From contig CAJTJG010000016.1 in assembly GCA_910576785.1 (NCBI GenBank), positions 21,761-85,760 on the forward strand: a stretch of DNA of 64,000 nt. The letters run 5' to 3'. Below, piece by piece: positions 18,269-27,508 of this stretch (within the stretch, counting starts at the first letter, position 1; each line of letters opens with the position of its first letter). The notes under the pieces were generated by a model, which saw only the letters and a program-made list of their open reading frames with translations, ran no database searches and was not told the origin of the DNA. Source of the stretch: an uncultured Duncaniella sp. GTDB taxonomy: Bacteria; Bacteroidota; Bacteroidia; Bacteroidales; Muribaculaceae. A program made the translations under genes and the position numbers.

Positions 18269-19176
18269 GAACCATCCTCTCCCTCATCACCCTGCTGCTC
18301 ATATCCGTCACCGCCGCCACAGCCCAGGAGCTGACATGCCGCGTGGAGGTAAACACCTCGCAGCTCGAGGGCACCAACAAATCGGTGTTCGAGACCCTGC
18401 AGAGCGCCCTCAACGACTATGTCAACACCACCAAGTGGTCACAGGCCCAGATATCGCCCAACGAACGCATAGACTGCACCCTGTTCTTCAACATCACCGA
18501 GTACGACGAAGGTGAGGGGCGCATGAAAGGCACCCTGCAGGTACAGTCCACACGTCCGGTCTACAACTCTTCCTACACCACAACGCTCATCAACTTCCGC
18601 GACACAAAAATAGACTTTACCTACACCGAAGGGGAGCCGCTGGTCTACAACGAGGCCAACATGGAGAGCCAGCTCACACAGATAGTCAACTTCTGGGTCT
18701 ACATGATCCTTGCAGTCGACTTCGACAGCTTCTCGCTCCACGGCGGCGACCCGTTCTTCGAGCGGTTGGAGACCATAGTCCACCAGGCGCAGTCGTCAGG
18801 CGAGACAGGATGGAAGGCTTTCGAGGACACCAAGAACCGCTCCGCCGTGCTCAGCGCATGGACCGATCCATCCACACGCAAGATGCGCGACCTCTATTAC
18901 CAGTACCACCTACAGGGCCTCGACCAGATGTCAGTAAGCCCCGACAAGGGAAGGAGCACCATCGACTCCTCGCTCGACATCCTCACCGAAGTCTACAAGG
19001 TAGCACCCATGTCGGTGGGTCTGTCCATGTTCCGCGACGCCAAGCTCGACGAGCTTGTCAACATCTACTCCAAAGGCACACCCGAGGAGCGCTCACATGC
19101 CTACGATCTACTGTCGCCCCTATATCCCACCGACCACGAACAACTCGAGAAGATTAAGAAAGGTGACGAAAAATAA
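18265..19176 (+). CDS. porD: DUF4835 family protein, PorD-like T9SS component
   Basis: This 303-residue exported protein (signal peptide LSLITLLLISVTAATAQ) begins its mature part with ELTCRVEVNTSQLEGTNKSV, the hallmark of DUF4835. The family includes PorD, a protein linked to type IX secretion in Porphyromonas and Flavobacterium. It contains the conserved FFNITEY and SFSLHGGDPFFERLETIV stretches. It overlaps coaBC by 4 bp and precedes recN by 6 bp. Membership in the family is clear; a direct role in secretion is inferred from homologues. Confidence 0.88.
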   Translation: MRTILSLITLLLISVTAATAQELTCRVEVNTSQLEGTNKSVFETLQSALNDYVNTTKWSQAQISPNERIDCTLFFNITEYDEGEGRMKGTLQVQSTRPVYNSSYTTTLINFRDTKIDFTYTEGEPLVYNEANMESQLTQIVNFWVYMILAVDFDSFSLHGGDPFFERLETIVHQAQSSGETGWKAFEDTKNRSAVLSAWTDPSTRKMRDLYYQYHLQGLDQMSVSPDKGRSTIDSSLDILTEVYKVAPMSVGLSMFRDAKLDELVNIYSKGTPEERSHAYDLLSPLYPTDHEQLEKIKKGDEK

Positions 19177-19182
19177 CACGCC

Positions 19183-20850
19183 ATGCTTGAATCACTCCAC
19201 ATATCCAACTATGCGCTGATCGACAGCATCGACATCACGTTCCACCCCGGCTTCAACGTCATCACAGGCGAGACCGGCGCCGGCAAGTCGATCATGCTCG
19301 GAGCACTGTCACTCATACTCGGCGGAAGAGCTGACACACGCGTGGTCACCGATCCGTCGGCCAAGAGCGTCATCGAGGCCGTCTTCACTGTCGACGACTA
19401 CCCCTCGCTGCGCGACTACTGTATGGAGGCTGATCTCGAGTGGGACGACGCCCGCTGCATACTGCGCCGCGAGATAGCACCGGCAGGACGTTCACGTGCT
19501 TTCGTCAATGACTCCCCCGTGCCCCTAAGCAAGCTCCAGGCAGTGGCGATGAGACTGATAGACATCCACTCGCAGCATCAGAACCAACTTTTGGCCACAC
19601 CCGAATTCCAACTCAACGTCATCGACATTCTGGCCGGCAACGAGAAGCGCCTGGCCGAATACGCCCGTCGGTTCGCTACCCTGCGCGAGGCCATACGTCG
19701 CCTCAAGGCCACACGCGCCATGCTCGAACGCGCCCGCGAGGATGAGGAATATACCCGCTATCAGCTCGAACAGATCGAGGAACTCAACCTCCGACCCGGC
19801 GAACAGGAAGAGCTCGAACGTGAGCGCGATGTGCAGACCAACCTCTCCGCCATAAAGACTGCTCTCGGACGCGCCATTGGAGCGCTCTCGGCAGCCGACA
19901 GCAACGCTCTGGGCCTTATCGACACCGCCATAGACTCATGTTCCGGACTCGGCGATGTGCTCGACATCAACGACGACATACCCTCACGCATGGAGAGCGC
20001 GCGCATCGAGCTGGCCGACATCGCCTCCACTCTCGAGGGTCTCGATGAGAGCCTCGCCGCCGACCCCGCGGCCCTCGCCGGGATAGAGGAGCGCCTCAGC
20101 ACCATCTACTCCCTCTGCCACCGTCACCACGTCGACTCGTCCGACGATCTTCTGGCCATACGCGACACCCTGCGCGAGAAGCTCCGTACCCTCGACAGCA
20201 GCGACACACAGATAGCTCTGCTGGAGCGCGAGGCACGCCGCGCCAAGGCTCTCGCCCGCGAGACTGCCCTCGAAATATCCGAAGCCCGCAAGGCCGAGGC
20301 ACTGCGCTTCGCCGGCAAGCTGCGCGACACAGCCATGCCGCTGGGCATGAAGAACCTCCAGGTGGAGATCCGCGTCATCCCCGCCGACATGGGCCCGACA
20401 GGCATCGACTCCGTGCAGTTCATGGTGGCTTTCAATAAGAATCAGCCCCTCATGCCTGTAGGCTCCACGGCCTCGGGGGGCGAGGTGTCACGCCTCATGC
20501 TCTCCATCAAGACCATCATAGCATCGCAGGTACAGCTCCCGAGCATCATATTCGACGAGATCGACACCGGTGTGTCGGGCGACGTGGCCCACCGCATGGG
20601 CGAGATGATGCGCTCCATTTCCCGCTCCATACAGGTCACAGCTATCACCCATCTCCCGCAGGTGGCCGCCAAGGGCAACTCACATTTCCGCGTCTACAAG
20701 GTGGACGACGAGAACTCCACTCACACCCGCATAAGCCCACTCACACCATCCGAGCGCGTCACGGCTATCGCCGCGATGCTCGGCGGTTCAGACATTGGCC
20801 CCGCCGCCATCGAGGCCGCAAAATCACTTCTTAACGAACAAAAGCAATGA
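19183..20850 (+). CDS. recN: DNA repair protein RecN
   Basis: RecN is an SMC-like ATPase that helps join ends in double-strand-break repair. The 555-residue protein has Walker A GETGAGKS at residues 29-36, a coiled-coil middle rich in Glu, Arg and Leu (about 155-370), and the C-terminal ABC signature TASGGEVSRLML with Walker B IIFDEIDTGVSG. It starts MLESLHISNYALID as usual. The last bases overlap rlmB by 4 bp. Confidence 0.97.
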   Translation: MLESLHISNYALIDSIDITFHPGFNVITGETGAGKSIMLGALSLILGGRADTRVVTDPSAKSVIEAVFTVDDYPSLRDYCMEADLEWDDARCILRREIAPAGRSRAFVNDSPVPLSKLQAVAMRLIDIHSQHQNQLLATPEFQLNVIDILAGNEKRLAEYARRFATLREAIRRLKATRAMLERAREDEEYTRYQLEQIEELNLRPGEQEELERERDVQTNLSAIKTALGRAIGALSAADSNALGLIDTAIDSCSGLGDVLDINDDIPSRMESARIELADIASTLEGLDESLAADPAALAGIEERLSTIYSLCHRHHVDSSDDLLAIRDTLREKLRTLDSSDTQIALLEREARRAKALARETALEISEARKAEALRFAGKLRDTAMPLGMKNLQVEIRVIPADMGPTGIDSVQFMVAFNKNQPLMPVGSTASGGEVSRLMLSIKTIIASQVQLPSIIFDEIDTGVSGDVAHRMGEMMRSISRSIQVTAITHLPQVAAKGNSHFRVYKVDDENSTHTRISPLTPSERVTAIAAMLGGSDIGPAAIEAAKSLLNEQKQ

Positions 20851-21602
20851 CACCCGACGACTATATCTACGGCACACGTGCCGTCATCGAGGCCATCGAG
20901 GCCGGCAAGCAGATCGACAAGATCCTCATATCCAAGGACCTCCACAACGAACTCGTAAGCGAACTCATCGCCAAGGCCCACGCCATGAAGGTGATCGTCA
21001 CCCGCGTGCCCGCCGAACGCATCAACCGCATCACGCGCAAGAACCATCAGGGTGTGCTGGCCATAGTCAGCGCCATCACCTACCACCGTCTGGACCACCT
21101 CGTCCCTGCTCTCTACGAGGAGGGAATACTCCCCTTCATAGTGCTGCTTGACGGCATAACCGACGTGCGCAACTTCGGTGCCATTGCCCGTACATGCGAG
21201 TGTGCTGGTGTCGATGCCATAGTCATACCCGACCGCGGCAGCGTAAGCGTGGGCGGCGATGCCATCAAGACCTCAGCCGGTGCCCTCCACCACATACCCG
21301 TATGCCGCTGCAACTCCATAGCATGGGCAGCCCGATTCCTGCGCGAGAACGGCTACAACGTAGCCGCCGTGTCTGAGAAAGCCACCATCAACTACACCCA
21401 GGGCGACTACACCACCCCCGTGGCCCTCGTGATGGGCGCCGAGGATACCGGTATATCCGAGGATGTAATGAAGGAGTGCACCACCAAGGCTGCCATACCC
21501 ATGTTCGGCAACATCGGCTCGCTCAACGTCTCCGTGGCCGCCGGAGTCATGATCTACGAGGTGGTGCGTCAGCGTCTGGCCGCCAATCTCGAGATAATCT
21601 GA
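20847..21602 (+). CDS. rlmB: 23S rRNA (guanosine-2'-O)-methyltransferase RlmB
   Basis: This SpoU-family enzyme methylates the ribose of G2251 in 23S rRNA. The 251-residue protein has an N-terminal substrate-binding domain (YIYGTRAVIEAIEAGK) and the knotted SPOUT domain with LLDGITDVRNFGAIARTCE, LVMGAEDTGIS and IPMFGNIGSLNVSVAAGVM. It is the last gene of the dnaN operon. Other SpoU methyltransferases are possible, but length and motifs match RlmB best. A structured RNA locus on the opposite strand follows. Confidence 0.93.
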   Translation: MTPDDYIYGTRAVIEAIEAGKQIDKILISKDLHNELVSELIAKAHAMKVIVTRVPAERINRITRKNHQGVLAIVSAITYHRLDHLVPALYEEGILPFIVLLDGITDVRNFGAIARTCECAGVDAIVIPDRGSVSVGGDAIKTSAGALHHIPVCRCNSIAWAARFLRENGYNVAAVSEKATINYTQGDYTTPVALVMGAEDTGISEDVMKECTTKAAIPMFGNIGSLNVSVAAGVMIYEVVRQRLAANLEII

Positions 21603-21613
21603 CACATATGCAC

Positions 21614-21653
21614 AAAAAAAGCCCGGCGGGTCGCTGGTACCATACGCCGGGCT
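21614..21653 (-). terminator. strong intrinsic terminator of the minus-strand RNA
   Basis: On the minus strand a GC-rich 9-bp stem AGCCCGGCG/CGCCGGGCT closes a loop and runs straight into seven U. No U-run follows on the plus strand, so the terminator serves transcription from the recQ side, not rlmB. Confidence 0.85.
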
Positions 21654-21858
21654 GTTGATAGAACGGGGAAGTCAAGTCTGTTACGCTTCCCCAAGGTCTT
21701 TACGGCTAAAGACCTTCGTCGCTGCCGGCCGGGCTTGCGCCGTGTAGGGCCGGGGTTATCGGGAGATTTCACTCCCATAGTCCAGGGTCTGTGACCGGGT
21801 GGACTACATTTTGAAAACCTACGGGAGCGGTGTCAGCCGCTCTTTCGTGCTTTCATAG
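21614..21858 (-). ncRNA. candidate structured non-coding RNA downstream of recQ
   Basis: The stretch holds no plausible gene, yet on the minus strand it shows a series of stable hairpins: GAGCGG/CCGCTC, GTAGTCCA/TGGACTA, GGGAG/CTCCC, a stem in AAGGTCTTT/AAAGACCTT, and GGGGAAG/CTTCCCC, ending in the terminator. A -7-like TATGTTTG lies just upstream (minus strand, 21862-21869), although no good -33 is seen. The size of about 240 nt would suit 6S RNA or a lineage-specific RNA. Hallmarks of tmRNA, RNase P RNA and SRP RNA were looked for and not found. A long recQ 3' leader-out is the alternative. Confidence 0.6.
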
Positions 21859-21926
21859 ATACAAACATAAGCCCTACGGCAAATGTTGACCGCAGGAGGT
21901 TTAAAAAGAATAAAAATATGTTGTCA

Positions 21927-23828
21927 TCAGCAAGCCGACACATGTGTGCCCTCCATGCGCAGCTCCCCGCGCGAGGCCAGGGTACGCACAGCATCCAGCA
22001 CACTGTCAGCACCATAGGTCGGTCCCAGATGCTCCAGTAGTGACCCATACTCCACACCGCCCGGTCGTGCGGCATGCCTGAGCACCTCCCGCACTATATC
22101 GACCGGGCCGTCCGGCACATCCCTGCGCCTGCGCTCGCGGCACAGATCGCACTTACCGCAGGAGTCCGTATCCTTCTCGCCGAAATATGCCAGCAGCTTG
22201 CCGGCACGGCATCCATCAGTATCAAACACAAAACTCTTCATGGCCTCCACACGGCGCTCCATGCGCTCGCGCTGCCGCTCGTACACCTCCAGAGGTATGA
22301 CTATATGGCGCGGCTCCTCGCGCGAGGTGGTGTAGTAGAGATAGGGAGTGGTGCGCCGCGGTATGTAGCTCACGGCATGCAACCGCCCGAGATAAAGGAG
22401 CGACTGGTATACCTGCTCGGTAGACAGCGTGAGCGCCCGGGCAAGACTCACCTCGCTTATGTACACATAGTCGGCAAACAGACCGGAGTACATGCGCAGC
22501 ACGCACTGGAACACATCCTCCGTCACACTGTCGAGATCCAGCGAATAGAGATCCTCCTTGTCCATCACCACCATCAGACGCGAGCGCGAGGTGGTCTCCT
22601 CGATATATTCCACATATCCGGCGCGCCCGAGTATATGGAGGGCATTACGGGCCGGAACCGGAGGGAGACTGAATGTGGAACAGAACAGATTGAAGTCAAA
22701 CTCATAGACACGGTTGTAGCCCTCACCGACGGCCACGTTGAGAAAATTGCCTGCCATCTCGTAGACATGCCCTATGAACTCCTTGTCGGGAAACGACTCG
22801 CTGACGCGCCGGGTGAGCGTACCCTTGTCGGCACGGCTCACTATAGCCACAGCCAATGCCTCCTTGCCGTCGCGTCCACCGCGGCCGGCCTCCTGATAGT
22901 ACTCCTCGAGCGACGAGGGGAGATCATAGTGCACCACCACCCTTACGTCAGGTTTGTCTATTCCCATGCCGAAGGCATTTGTAGCCACCATCACCCGCAC
23001 ACGGTCATCCTTCCACATATTCTGCCGCTCCTCCTTCTCCTCCGGGGCGAGACCGGCATGGTAGGCCGCGGCCGATATCCCCTCCTGCTGGAGCAGCATG
23101 GCCAGCTCGCGTGTGCGCCGGCGCGAGCGCACGTACACGATGGAACACCCCGTGGTGTTGCGAAGCACCCGCAGCAGCATCTCCTCCTTGAAGTCGGCAT
23201 GACGCACAATATAGCTGAGATTTTCGCGCGTGAATGAACGGGCGAACACCCGCGGCCGGTCAAAGCCGAGCCTTTCCATGATGTCGGCCGTCACCTCGGG
23301 GGTGGCTGACGCCGTCAGGGCGAGCACAGGCACTTCAGGGCCTATCACCCGGCGCAGGGCGGATATCTTAAGGTAGGAAGGGCGGAAGTCATAGCCCCAC
23401 TGCGATATGCAGTGGGCCTCGTCCACCACAAGCAGACTCACCGTCAGCCCCCTGAGCTCGGCGAGGAAAACCTCATTCTGCAAGCGCTCGGGCGACAGAT
23501 ATGCTATCTTCGCCTTGCCAAGCCTGCAGCGCGTCATGGCAAGCTCCTTCTCGGCCCTCGTCAGGCCGGAATGGAACAGCACGGCGCGTACACCTCGTGA
23601 AGCCAGATTGTCCACCTGGTCCTTCATCAGCGATATCAGAGGGGTGACCACAAGCGTCAGGCCCGGCAGCATCAGCGCCGGTACCTGAAACGTTATGCTC
23701 TTGCCTCCGCCCGTAGGGAGGAGGCCGAGAGTGTCGTGCCCCTCCAGGACAGAGTCTATTATCTCCTCCTGCATGGGGCGGAACGATGCGTAGCCCCAAT
23801 GGCGGGTCAGTATGTCATGCTTGTTCAT
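21927..23828 (-). CDS. recQ: ATP-dependent DNA helicase RecQ
   Basis: RecQ unwinds forks and recombination intermediates with 3'-5' polarity. The 633-residue protein has Walker A LLPTGGGKS (residues 36-44), the box VVDEAHCISQWGYDFRP, helicase motif VI QEAGRGGRDG, and the RecQ zinc site near the C-terminus (CRAGKLLAYFGE, SCGKCDLC). The extreme C-terminus is short and shows no clear HRDC domain. It overlaps recJ by 4 bp, so the two repair enzymes are made together. Confidence 0.95.
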   Translation of the reverse strand: MNKHDILTRHWGYASFRPMQEEIIDSVLEGHDTLGLLPTGGGKSITFQVPALMLPGLTLVVTPLISLMKDQVDNLASRGVRAVLFHSGLTRAEKELAMTRCRLGKAKIAYLSPERLQNEVFLAELRGLTVSLLVVDEAHCISQWGYDFRPSYLKISALRRVIGPEVPVLALTASATPEVTADIMERLGFDRPRVFARSFTRENLSYIVRHADFKEEMLLRVLRNTTGCSIVYVRSRRRTRELAMLLQQEGISAAAYHAGLAPEEKEERQNMWKDDRVRVMVATNAFGMGIDKPDVRVVVHYDLPSSLEEYYQEAGRGGRDGKEALAVAIVSRADKGTLTRRVSESFPDKEFIGHVYEMAGNFLNVAVGEGYNRVYEFDFNLFCSTFSLPPVPARNALHILGRAGYVEYIEETTSRSRLMVVMDKEDLYSLDLDSVTEDVFQCVLRMYSGLFADYVYISEVSLARALTLSTEQVYQSLLYLGRLHAVSYIPRRTTPYLYYTTSREEPRHIVIPLEVYERQRERMERRVEAMKSFVFDTDGCRAGKLLAYFGEKDTDSCGKCDLCRERRRRDVPDGPVDIVREVLRHAARPGGVEYGSLLEHLGPTYGADSVLDAVRTLASRGELRMEGTHVSAC

Positions 23829-25546
23829 CGCGGGGTGATCCCCTTGACCATGAGCTGTATTGACGGCGAGCCCTTGCGTTTGTTCTCCTCTATGGTATAG
23901 CAGATATCAAACGGACGTCCGGCATGGATATGGGCGAAATGGGCGGCGGAGTTGAAGGCTATGCCGTTGAACACTTTGCCCGACGTATCGTCCACCAACT
24001 CGAGCTTGATATGCTCGCCGGCCTTACCAACAAGCTTGCTCGTGCCGAAATCCTTGACCGATCGGGTGCAGAATACCGGCTTGGCGTTGCCCGGGCCGAA
24101 CGGATTGAAACGCCTCAGCAGACAGAGAAACTCGTTGGATATCTCCGAGAATGTCAGATAGGCGTCAATATCGAGCGTAGGACGCAGCTGGTCGGGGCGA
24201 ATGTTGTCTGTGACATATTGCTCGAAACGCCGCGTGAACTCCGGTATGTTCTCCTCCTTGAGCGAGAGGCCTACGGCATAGGTGTGTCCACCGAAATTCT
24301 CCAGAAGATCGCGTGCGCTCTCCACGGCGCTGTACACGTCAAAACCCTGCACCGAACGGCTGGATCCCGTGGCGAGCCCTCCGGCAAAGGTGAGCACCAC
24401 CGTAGGCTTGTAGTAAAGCTCCGTAAGGCGTGAGGCCACGATGCCGATTATACCCTTGTGCCAATCCTTGTTGTAGATCACTATGGTCTTCTTGTCGGAG
24501 TGGGTCTCACCTCGGGCCTCGAGGATGGCATTGGCCTCGTCGGTGATCATCTTGTCAAGCTCCTTACGGTCCTGATTGTAGCGGTCTATCTCCTTGGCGA
24601 GAGTCAGCGCGTCGGCCGAGTTGCGGCTCACGAGCAGATCAACAGCCTCCTTGCCGCTCTGCATACGTCCCGACGCATTGATGCGCGGCCCTATCTTGAA
24701 TATCACATCCGATATGGTGATCTCCTTGCCCGAAAGGCCGCAGGTGCGTATTATGGCCCGCAGACCCATGTTTGGGTTCGAGTTCAGACGCTTCAGTCCG
24801 TAGTAGGTGAGTATACGGTTCTCCCCTACCATCGGCACGATGTCGGCGGCGATGGACACGGCCACAAGGTCGAGCATCCCCTCCAGGTCGGCGGTGCCGA
24901 GACCGTTGGAGATGGCGAACGCCTGCATAAGCTTGAAGCCAACACCGCACCCCGACAGATGGGAGCACGGATAGGTCGAACCCTCGAGCTTTGGATTGAG
25001 TATCGCCACGGCCGGAGGCAGCACCTCGTCGGCCACATGATGGTCACATATTATGAAGTCTATGCCCAACGTGCGGGCATAAGCTATCTCCTCGACGGCC
25101 TTGATACCGCAGTCGAGGATGATGAAGAGGTTAACCCCCTTTTCAGCCGCCATGTCGATGGTAGCCTTCGATATGCCATATCCGTCCTCAGTGCGGGTGG
25201 GGATATAGTAATCGATGTTGGAGTAGTAGGCGCGGAGATACTTGTAGACGAGGGCCACGGCTGTGGTGCCGTCCACATCGTAGTCTCCGTAGACCATTAT
25301 CTTCTCCTTCGACCCCATGGCACGGTTGAGCCGCCCGACGGCACGGTCCATGTCGGGCATCAGAAACGGGTCATGCAGATCCCTGAGCGAGGGATGGAAA
25401 AATTTCTCCGCTTCCTCGACAGTGGATATGCCCCGCTGTGCAAGCAGCTCGCTAACGGGCGGGACTCCCGAATAGCGCGCCGCCAGTCGGGATTCTGCTT
25501 CTTGCTCGTCGGATGTAAGGGGACAGTAATTCCATTTACTTGTCAT
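23825..25546 (-). CDS. recJ: single-stranded-DNA-specific exonuclease RecJ
   Basis: RecJ degrades single-stranded DNA 5'-3' in recombination and mismatch repair. The start MTSKWNYCPLTSDEQ at 25546 is chosen; the longer frame adds 47 residues that translate promoter and spacer. The 573-residue protein has VYGDYDVDGTTA (residues 85-96), the DHH motif FIICDHHVADEVLP, DHHA1 residues GSSRSVQGFDVYSA and FGGHTYAVGLSL, and a C-terminal OB-like domain. A -7 box inside a hairpin lies about 150 bp upstream. It is the first gene of a recJ-recQ operon. Confidence 0.96.
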   Translation of the reverse strand: MTSKWNYCPLTSDEQEAESRLAARYSGVPPVSELLAQRGISTVEEAEKFFHPSLRDLHDPFLMPDMDRAVGRLNRAMGSKEKIMVYGDYDVDGTTAVALVYKYLRAYYSNIDYYIPTRTEDGYGISKATIDMAAEKGVNLFIILDCGIKAVEEIAYARTLGIDFIICDHHVADEVLPPAVAILNPKLEGSTYPCSHLSGCGVGFKLMQAFAISNGLGTADLEGMLDLVAVSIAADIVPMVGENRILTYYGLKRLNSNPNMGLRAIIRTCGLSGKEITISDVIFKIGPRINASGRMQSGKEAVDLLVSRNSADALTLAKEIDRYNQDRKELDKMITDEANAILEARGETHSDKKTIVIYNKDWHKGIIGIVASRLTELYYKPTVVLTFAGGLATGSSRSVQGFDVYSAVESARDLLENFGGHTYAVGLSLKEENIPEFTRRFEQYVTDNIRPDQLRPTLDIDAYLTFSEISNEFLCLLRRFNPFGPGNAKPVFCTRSVKDFGTSKLVGKAGEHIKLELVDDTSGKVFNGIAFNSAAHFAHIHAGRPFDICYTIEENKRKGSPSIQLMVKGITPR

Positions 25547-25663
25547 TATATAGTTTTTTTCTTTTTCAGAAGCGGGACCGCTGCACGGGGGTGCGGCGGT
25601 AGAGGAGAGCGTGTGATAAGGAGAGCTGCCGTATCGGTAGGAGAGATAAGGTATTGTCAGCGC

Positions 25664-25702
25664 AACTTTGCGGAAAGCGTAGTACACGCCTTCCGCAAAG
25701 TT
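25664..25702. promoter_or_regulatory. hairpin overlapping the recJ promoter -7 box
   Basis: Exact 12-bp arms (25664-25675 and 25691-25702, AACTTTGCGGAA and its complement) continue inwards as GCGT/ACGC with one mismatch. On the minus strand the outer arm contains TAACTTTG (25696-25703), a consensus -7 box for recJ. The start of the recJ transcript would therefore begin inside a stem, or the palindrome could be an operator. No good -33 TTG was found at the usual distance. Confidence 0.55.
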
Positions 25703-25774
25703 ACGTACAATCCGCGGAAAAAACCATATAAATAATGTTAAAGACAGGGCGGACCGGCGGATTACCCGCCTTTA

Positions 25775-26497
25775 TCACCTTACTTTCACCGATCCCATGG
25801 ATGAGGAGGAGACGTTGCGGTTGTCCGTCCGCAGTTCTTTGGCCGAAAGCGAGGCTGCCGACGAGGCGGAGAGATCAGCATTGGCGGCATATCCCTTCAG
25901 GCTGACATCGGCACCCGATGATGACGAGGCCACCAGCTGACGCACATCAAGCCCCTCCAGATCCACATCGGCACCCGACGAGCATGACACAATGGCCGAC
26001 GTGGCCTTGAGCTTGTCTACCTCAATGTCGGCGCCCGATGAAGCTGAGATGTTCACCTGCTGGGCTGTCACGTTCTCAAATTCGATCCCGGCGCCCGACG
26101 AGGCCGACAGCATCAGGGTCTTCTTGGTATATTTGACCGGTGTCTTGGTCTTGATCTTGGCTCCGGCACTCACCGTGAAGTCGGCCACCAGCGGGCCGCG
26201 CAGAGTCACTATGACATCCTTCACGGTCTCGCCTCTCACGTTGCCGTCCTTGTCAGTGCTCGGACGCATGCAGAGCATCCCGTTGTCCACCTCGGCAACG
26301 ATCCTGTCTATCTGATCGGAAGGACCGGATATCTCAACCGTAGTGTTCTTGCTGCCGGGCACATAGTTGACCTTGACCCCGGCTACAGCCGCCACGGTGG
26401 TATACGGCTTGGTGATATTTATGGTACGTTCGGCCGCTGAGGCTCCGAGAGCGAAAAGTGTCACGAGGAGTGACAGAAGGATGTGTTGACGTTTCAT
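25775..26497 (-). CDS. head GIN domain / DUF2807 exported protein
   Basis: The 240-residue protein begins at MKRQHILLSLLVTLFALGASA (26497), a clear signal peptide; an earlier ATG adds eight residues only. The mature part is a repetitive beta-solenoid of the DUF2807 type: the phrase SASSGA or SSSSGADV recurs about every 20 residues (LSASSGAGIEF, ISASSGADIEV, SCSSGADVDL, SSSSGADVSL). Such proteins are thought to be periplasmic or surface adhesin-like; no enzymatic function is known. It is not obviously in an operon, standing between recJ and the mscS gene. Confidence 0.88.
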   Translation of the reverse strand: MKRQHILLSLLVTLFALGASAAERTINITKPYTTVAAVAGVKVNYVPGSKNTTVEISGPSDQIDRIVAEVDNGMLCMRPSTDKDGNVRGETVKDVIVTLRGPLVADFTVSAGAKIKTKTPVKYTKKTLMLSASSGAGIEFENVTAQQVNISASSGADIEVDKLKATSAIVSCSSGADVDLEGLDVRQLVASSSSGADVSLKGYAANADLSASSAASLSAKELRTDNRNVSSSSMGSVKVR

Positions 26498-26566
26498 GAT
26501 TGTTTTAATTGTTTTTATCATAAGACGTCAGCGGCCGGCCAAAGTTACACCGGATTGTGTTATTTT

Positions 26567-27478
26567 TCAAATTTTCTGTACATGCACGTCCATCTGCGGG
26601 AAGGGGAACGACATGTTGCCACGCGCGGGAAGCTCCTCGTAGAAGCGCTCGTTGAACGCAAAGAACACGTCCCAATACTCCTCTTTCCTCACCCACACAC
26701 GCACCGCGAGTGTCACAGCCGAGTCATCAAGCGAGGCCACGAACACCTTCGGGCCGGTGCCGGCTCCGGCTGGGGAGGTCTCCTCGGCGAATACGCGCGG
26801 ATCCTCGGCGAGCATCGACAGAATGGCGGCGCGGACAGGCTCCACCTTGTCGCCGTAGGATATACCCAGCTTCCACTCCACACGCCTGTAAAGCTGTGTG
26901 GTGGAGTTGTTGATGGTACCGGTGGAGAGACCTCCGTTGGGGATGATGATGGTCTTGTTGTCGGGCGTGGTGATGACGGTATTGAATATCTCGATCTTCC
27001 TCACGGTGCCCGCATATCCCTGCGCCTCGATGGCATCACCCACACGGAACGGCTTGAGGAGCAGTATCAGCACACCCCCGGCAAAGTTCTGGAGCGTGCC
27101 GCTCAGCGCCATACCTATGGCCACGCCGGCCGAGGCGAAGAGCGCCAGGAAGGAGCTGGTCTCTATCCCGAGTATACCGATCACCGTGACGATGAGGATG
27201 AAATAGAGCACTATGTTGACGAAACTGAGCACAAACGTGGTCAACGACGCCTCCACATTGCGCTTGTGCAGTATGCTCTCCACAAGCGAATAGATGCGCC
27301 GTATGATCCATCGGCCGATATAGAACACGGCCACGGCTATCGCCAGCGAGATGGCGAAGCGCACAAGGTCGCTCACAAGATTGTTGATAAGCTCGTCAAA
27401 CGACATGTTTTTCAGTGCGGCGATCTCGCGCGAGGGCGCCACAGTGTCGGCAGGAAGAGTGACGGGGGTCTGTGTCAT
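26567..27478 (-). CDS. small-conductance mechanosensitive channel, MscS family
   Basis: MscS channels open under membrane tension and release solutes after osmotic downshock. The 303-residue protein has three N-terminal transmembrane helices (about residues 37-58, 82-104 and 108-155). The pore helix carries the Ala/Gly packing pattern ASAGVAIGMALSGTLQNFAGGV, followed by PFRVGDAIEAQGYAGTVRKIEIFNT and IPNGGLSTGTINN of the beta domain. It is a compact MscS without extra N-terminal helices. The gene starts about 30 bp after the clostripain-like gene's end on the same strand. Confidence 0.94.
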   Translation of the reverse strand: MTQTPVTLPADTVAPSREIAALKNMSFDELINNLVSDLVRFAISLAIAVAVFYIGRWIIRRIYSLVESILHKRNVEASLTTFVLSFVNIVLYFILIVTVIGILGIETSSFLALFASAGVAIGMALSGTLQNFAGGVLILLLKPFRVGDAIEAQGYAGTVRKIEIFNTVITTPDNKTIIIPNGGLSTGTINNSTTQLYRRVEWKLGISYGDKVEPVRAAILSMLAEDPRVFAEETSPAGAGTGPKVFVASLDDSAVTLAVRVWVRKEEYWDVFFAFNERFYEELPARGNMSFPFPQMDVHVQKI

Positions 27479-27508
27479 TTATCTGTAAGTTTCTATTTCT
27501 GTTATAAG

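Noticed and set aside
21603..21926. tmRNA, RNase P RNA or SRP RNA in the recQ-rlmB spacer
   Set aside because: Searched by eye for the tmRNA ends and tag, the RNase P GAGGAAAGUCC-type core and the SRP GGAAG/AGCAG loop; none present.
22074..23237. 387-codon frame on the plus strand opposite recQ
   Set aside because: It is the antisense shadow of a clear RecQ helicase; its translation is rich in His and Arg and has no family features.
24458..25735. 425-codon frame opposite recJ
   Set aside because: RecJ motifs are unambiguous on the minus strand; the opposite frame arises from GC-biased third positions.
25850..26140. Short-period repeats in the DNA, checked as a possible CRISPR or tandem array
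   Set aside because: They encode the SSGA-type protein repeats of the DUF2807 protein; spacing and identity do not fit CRISPR.
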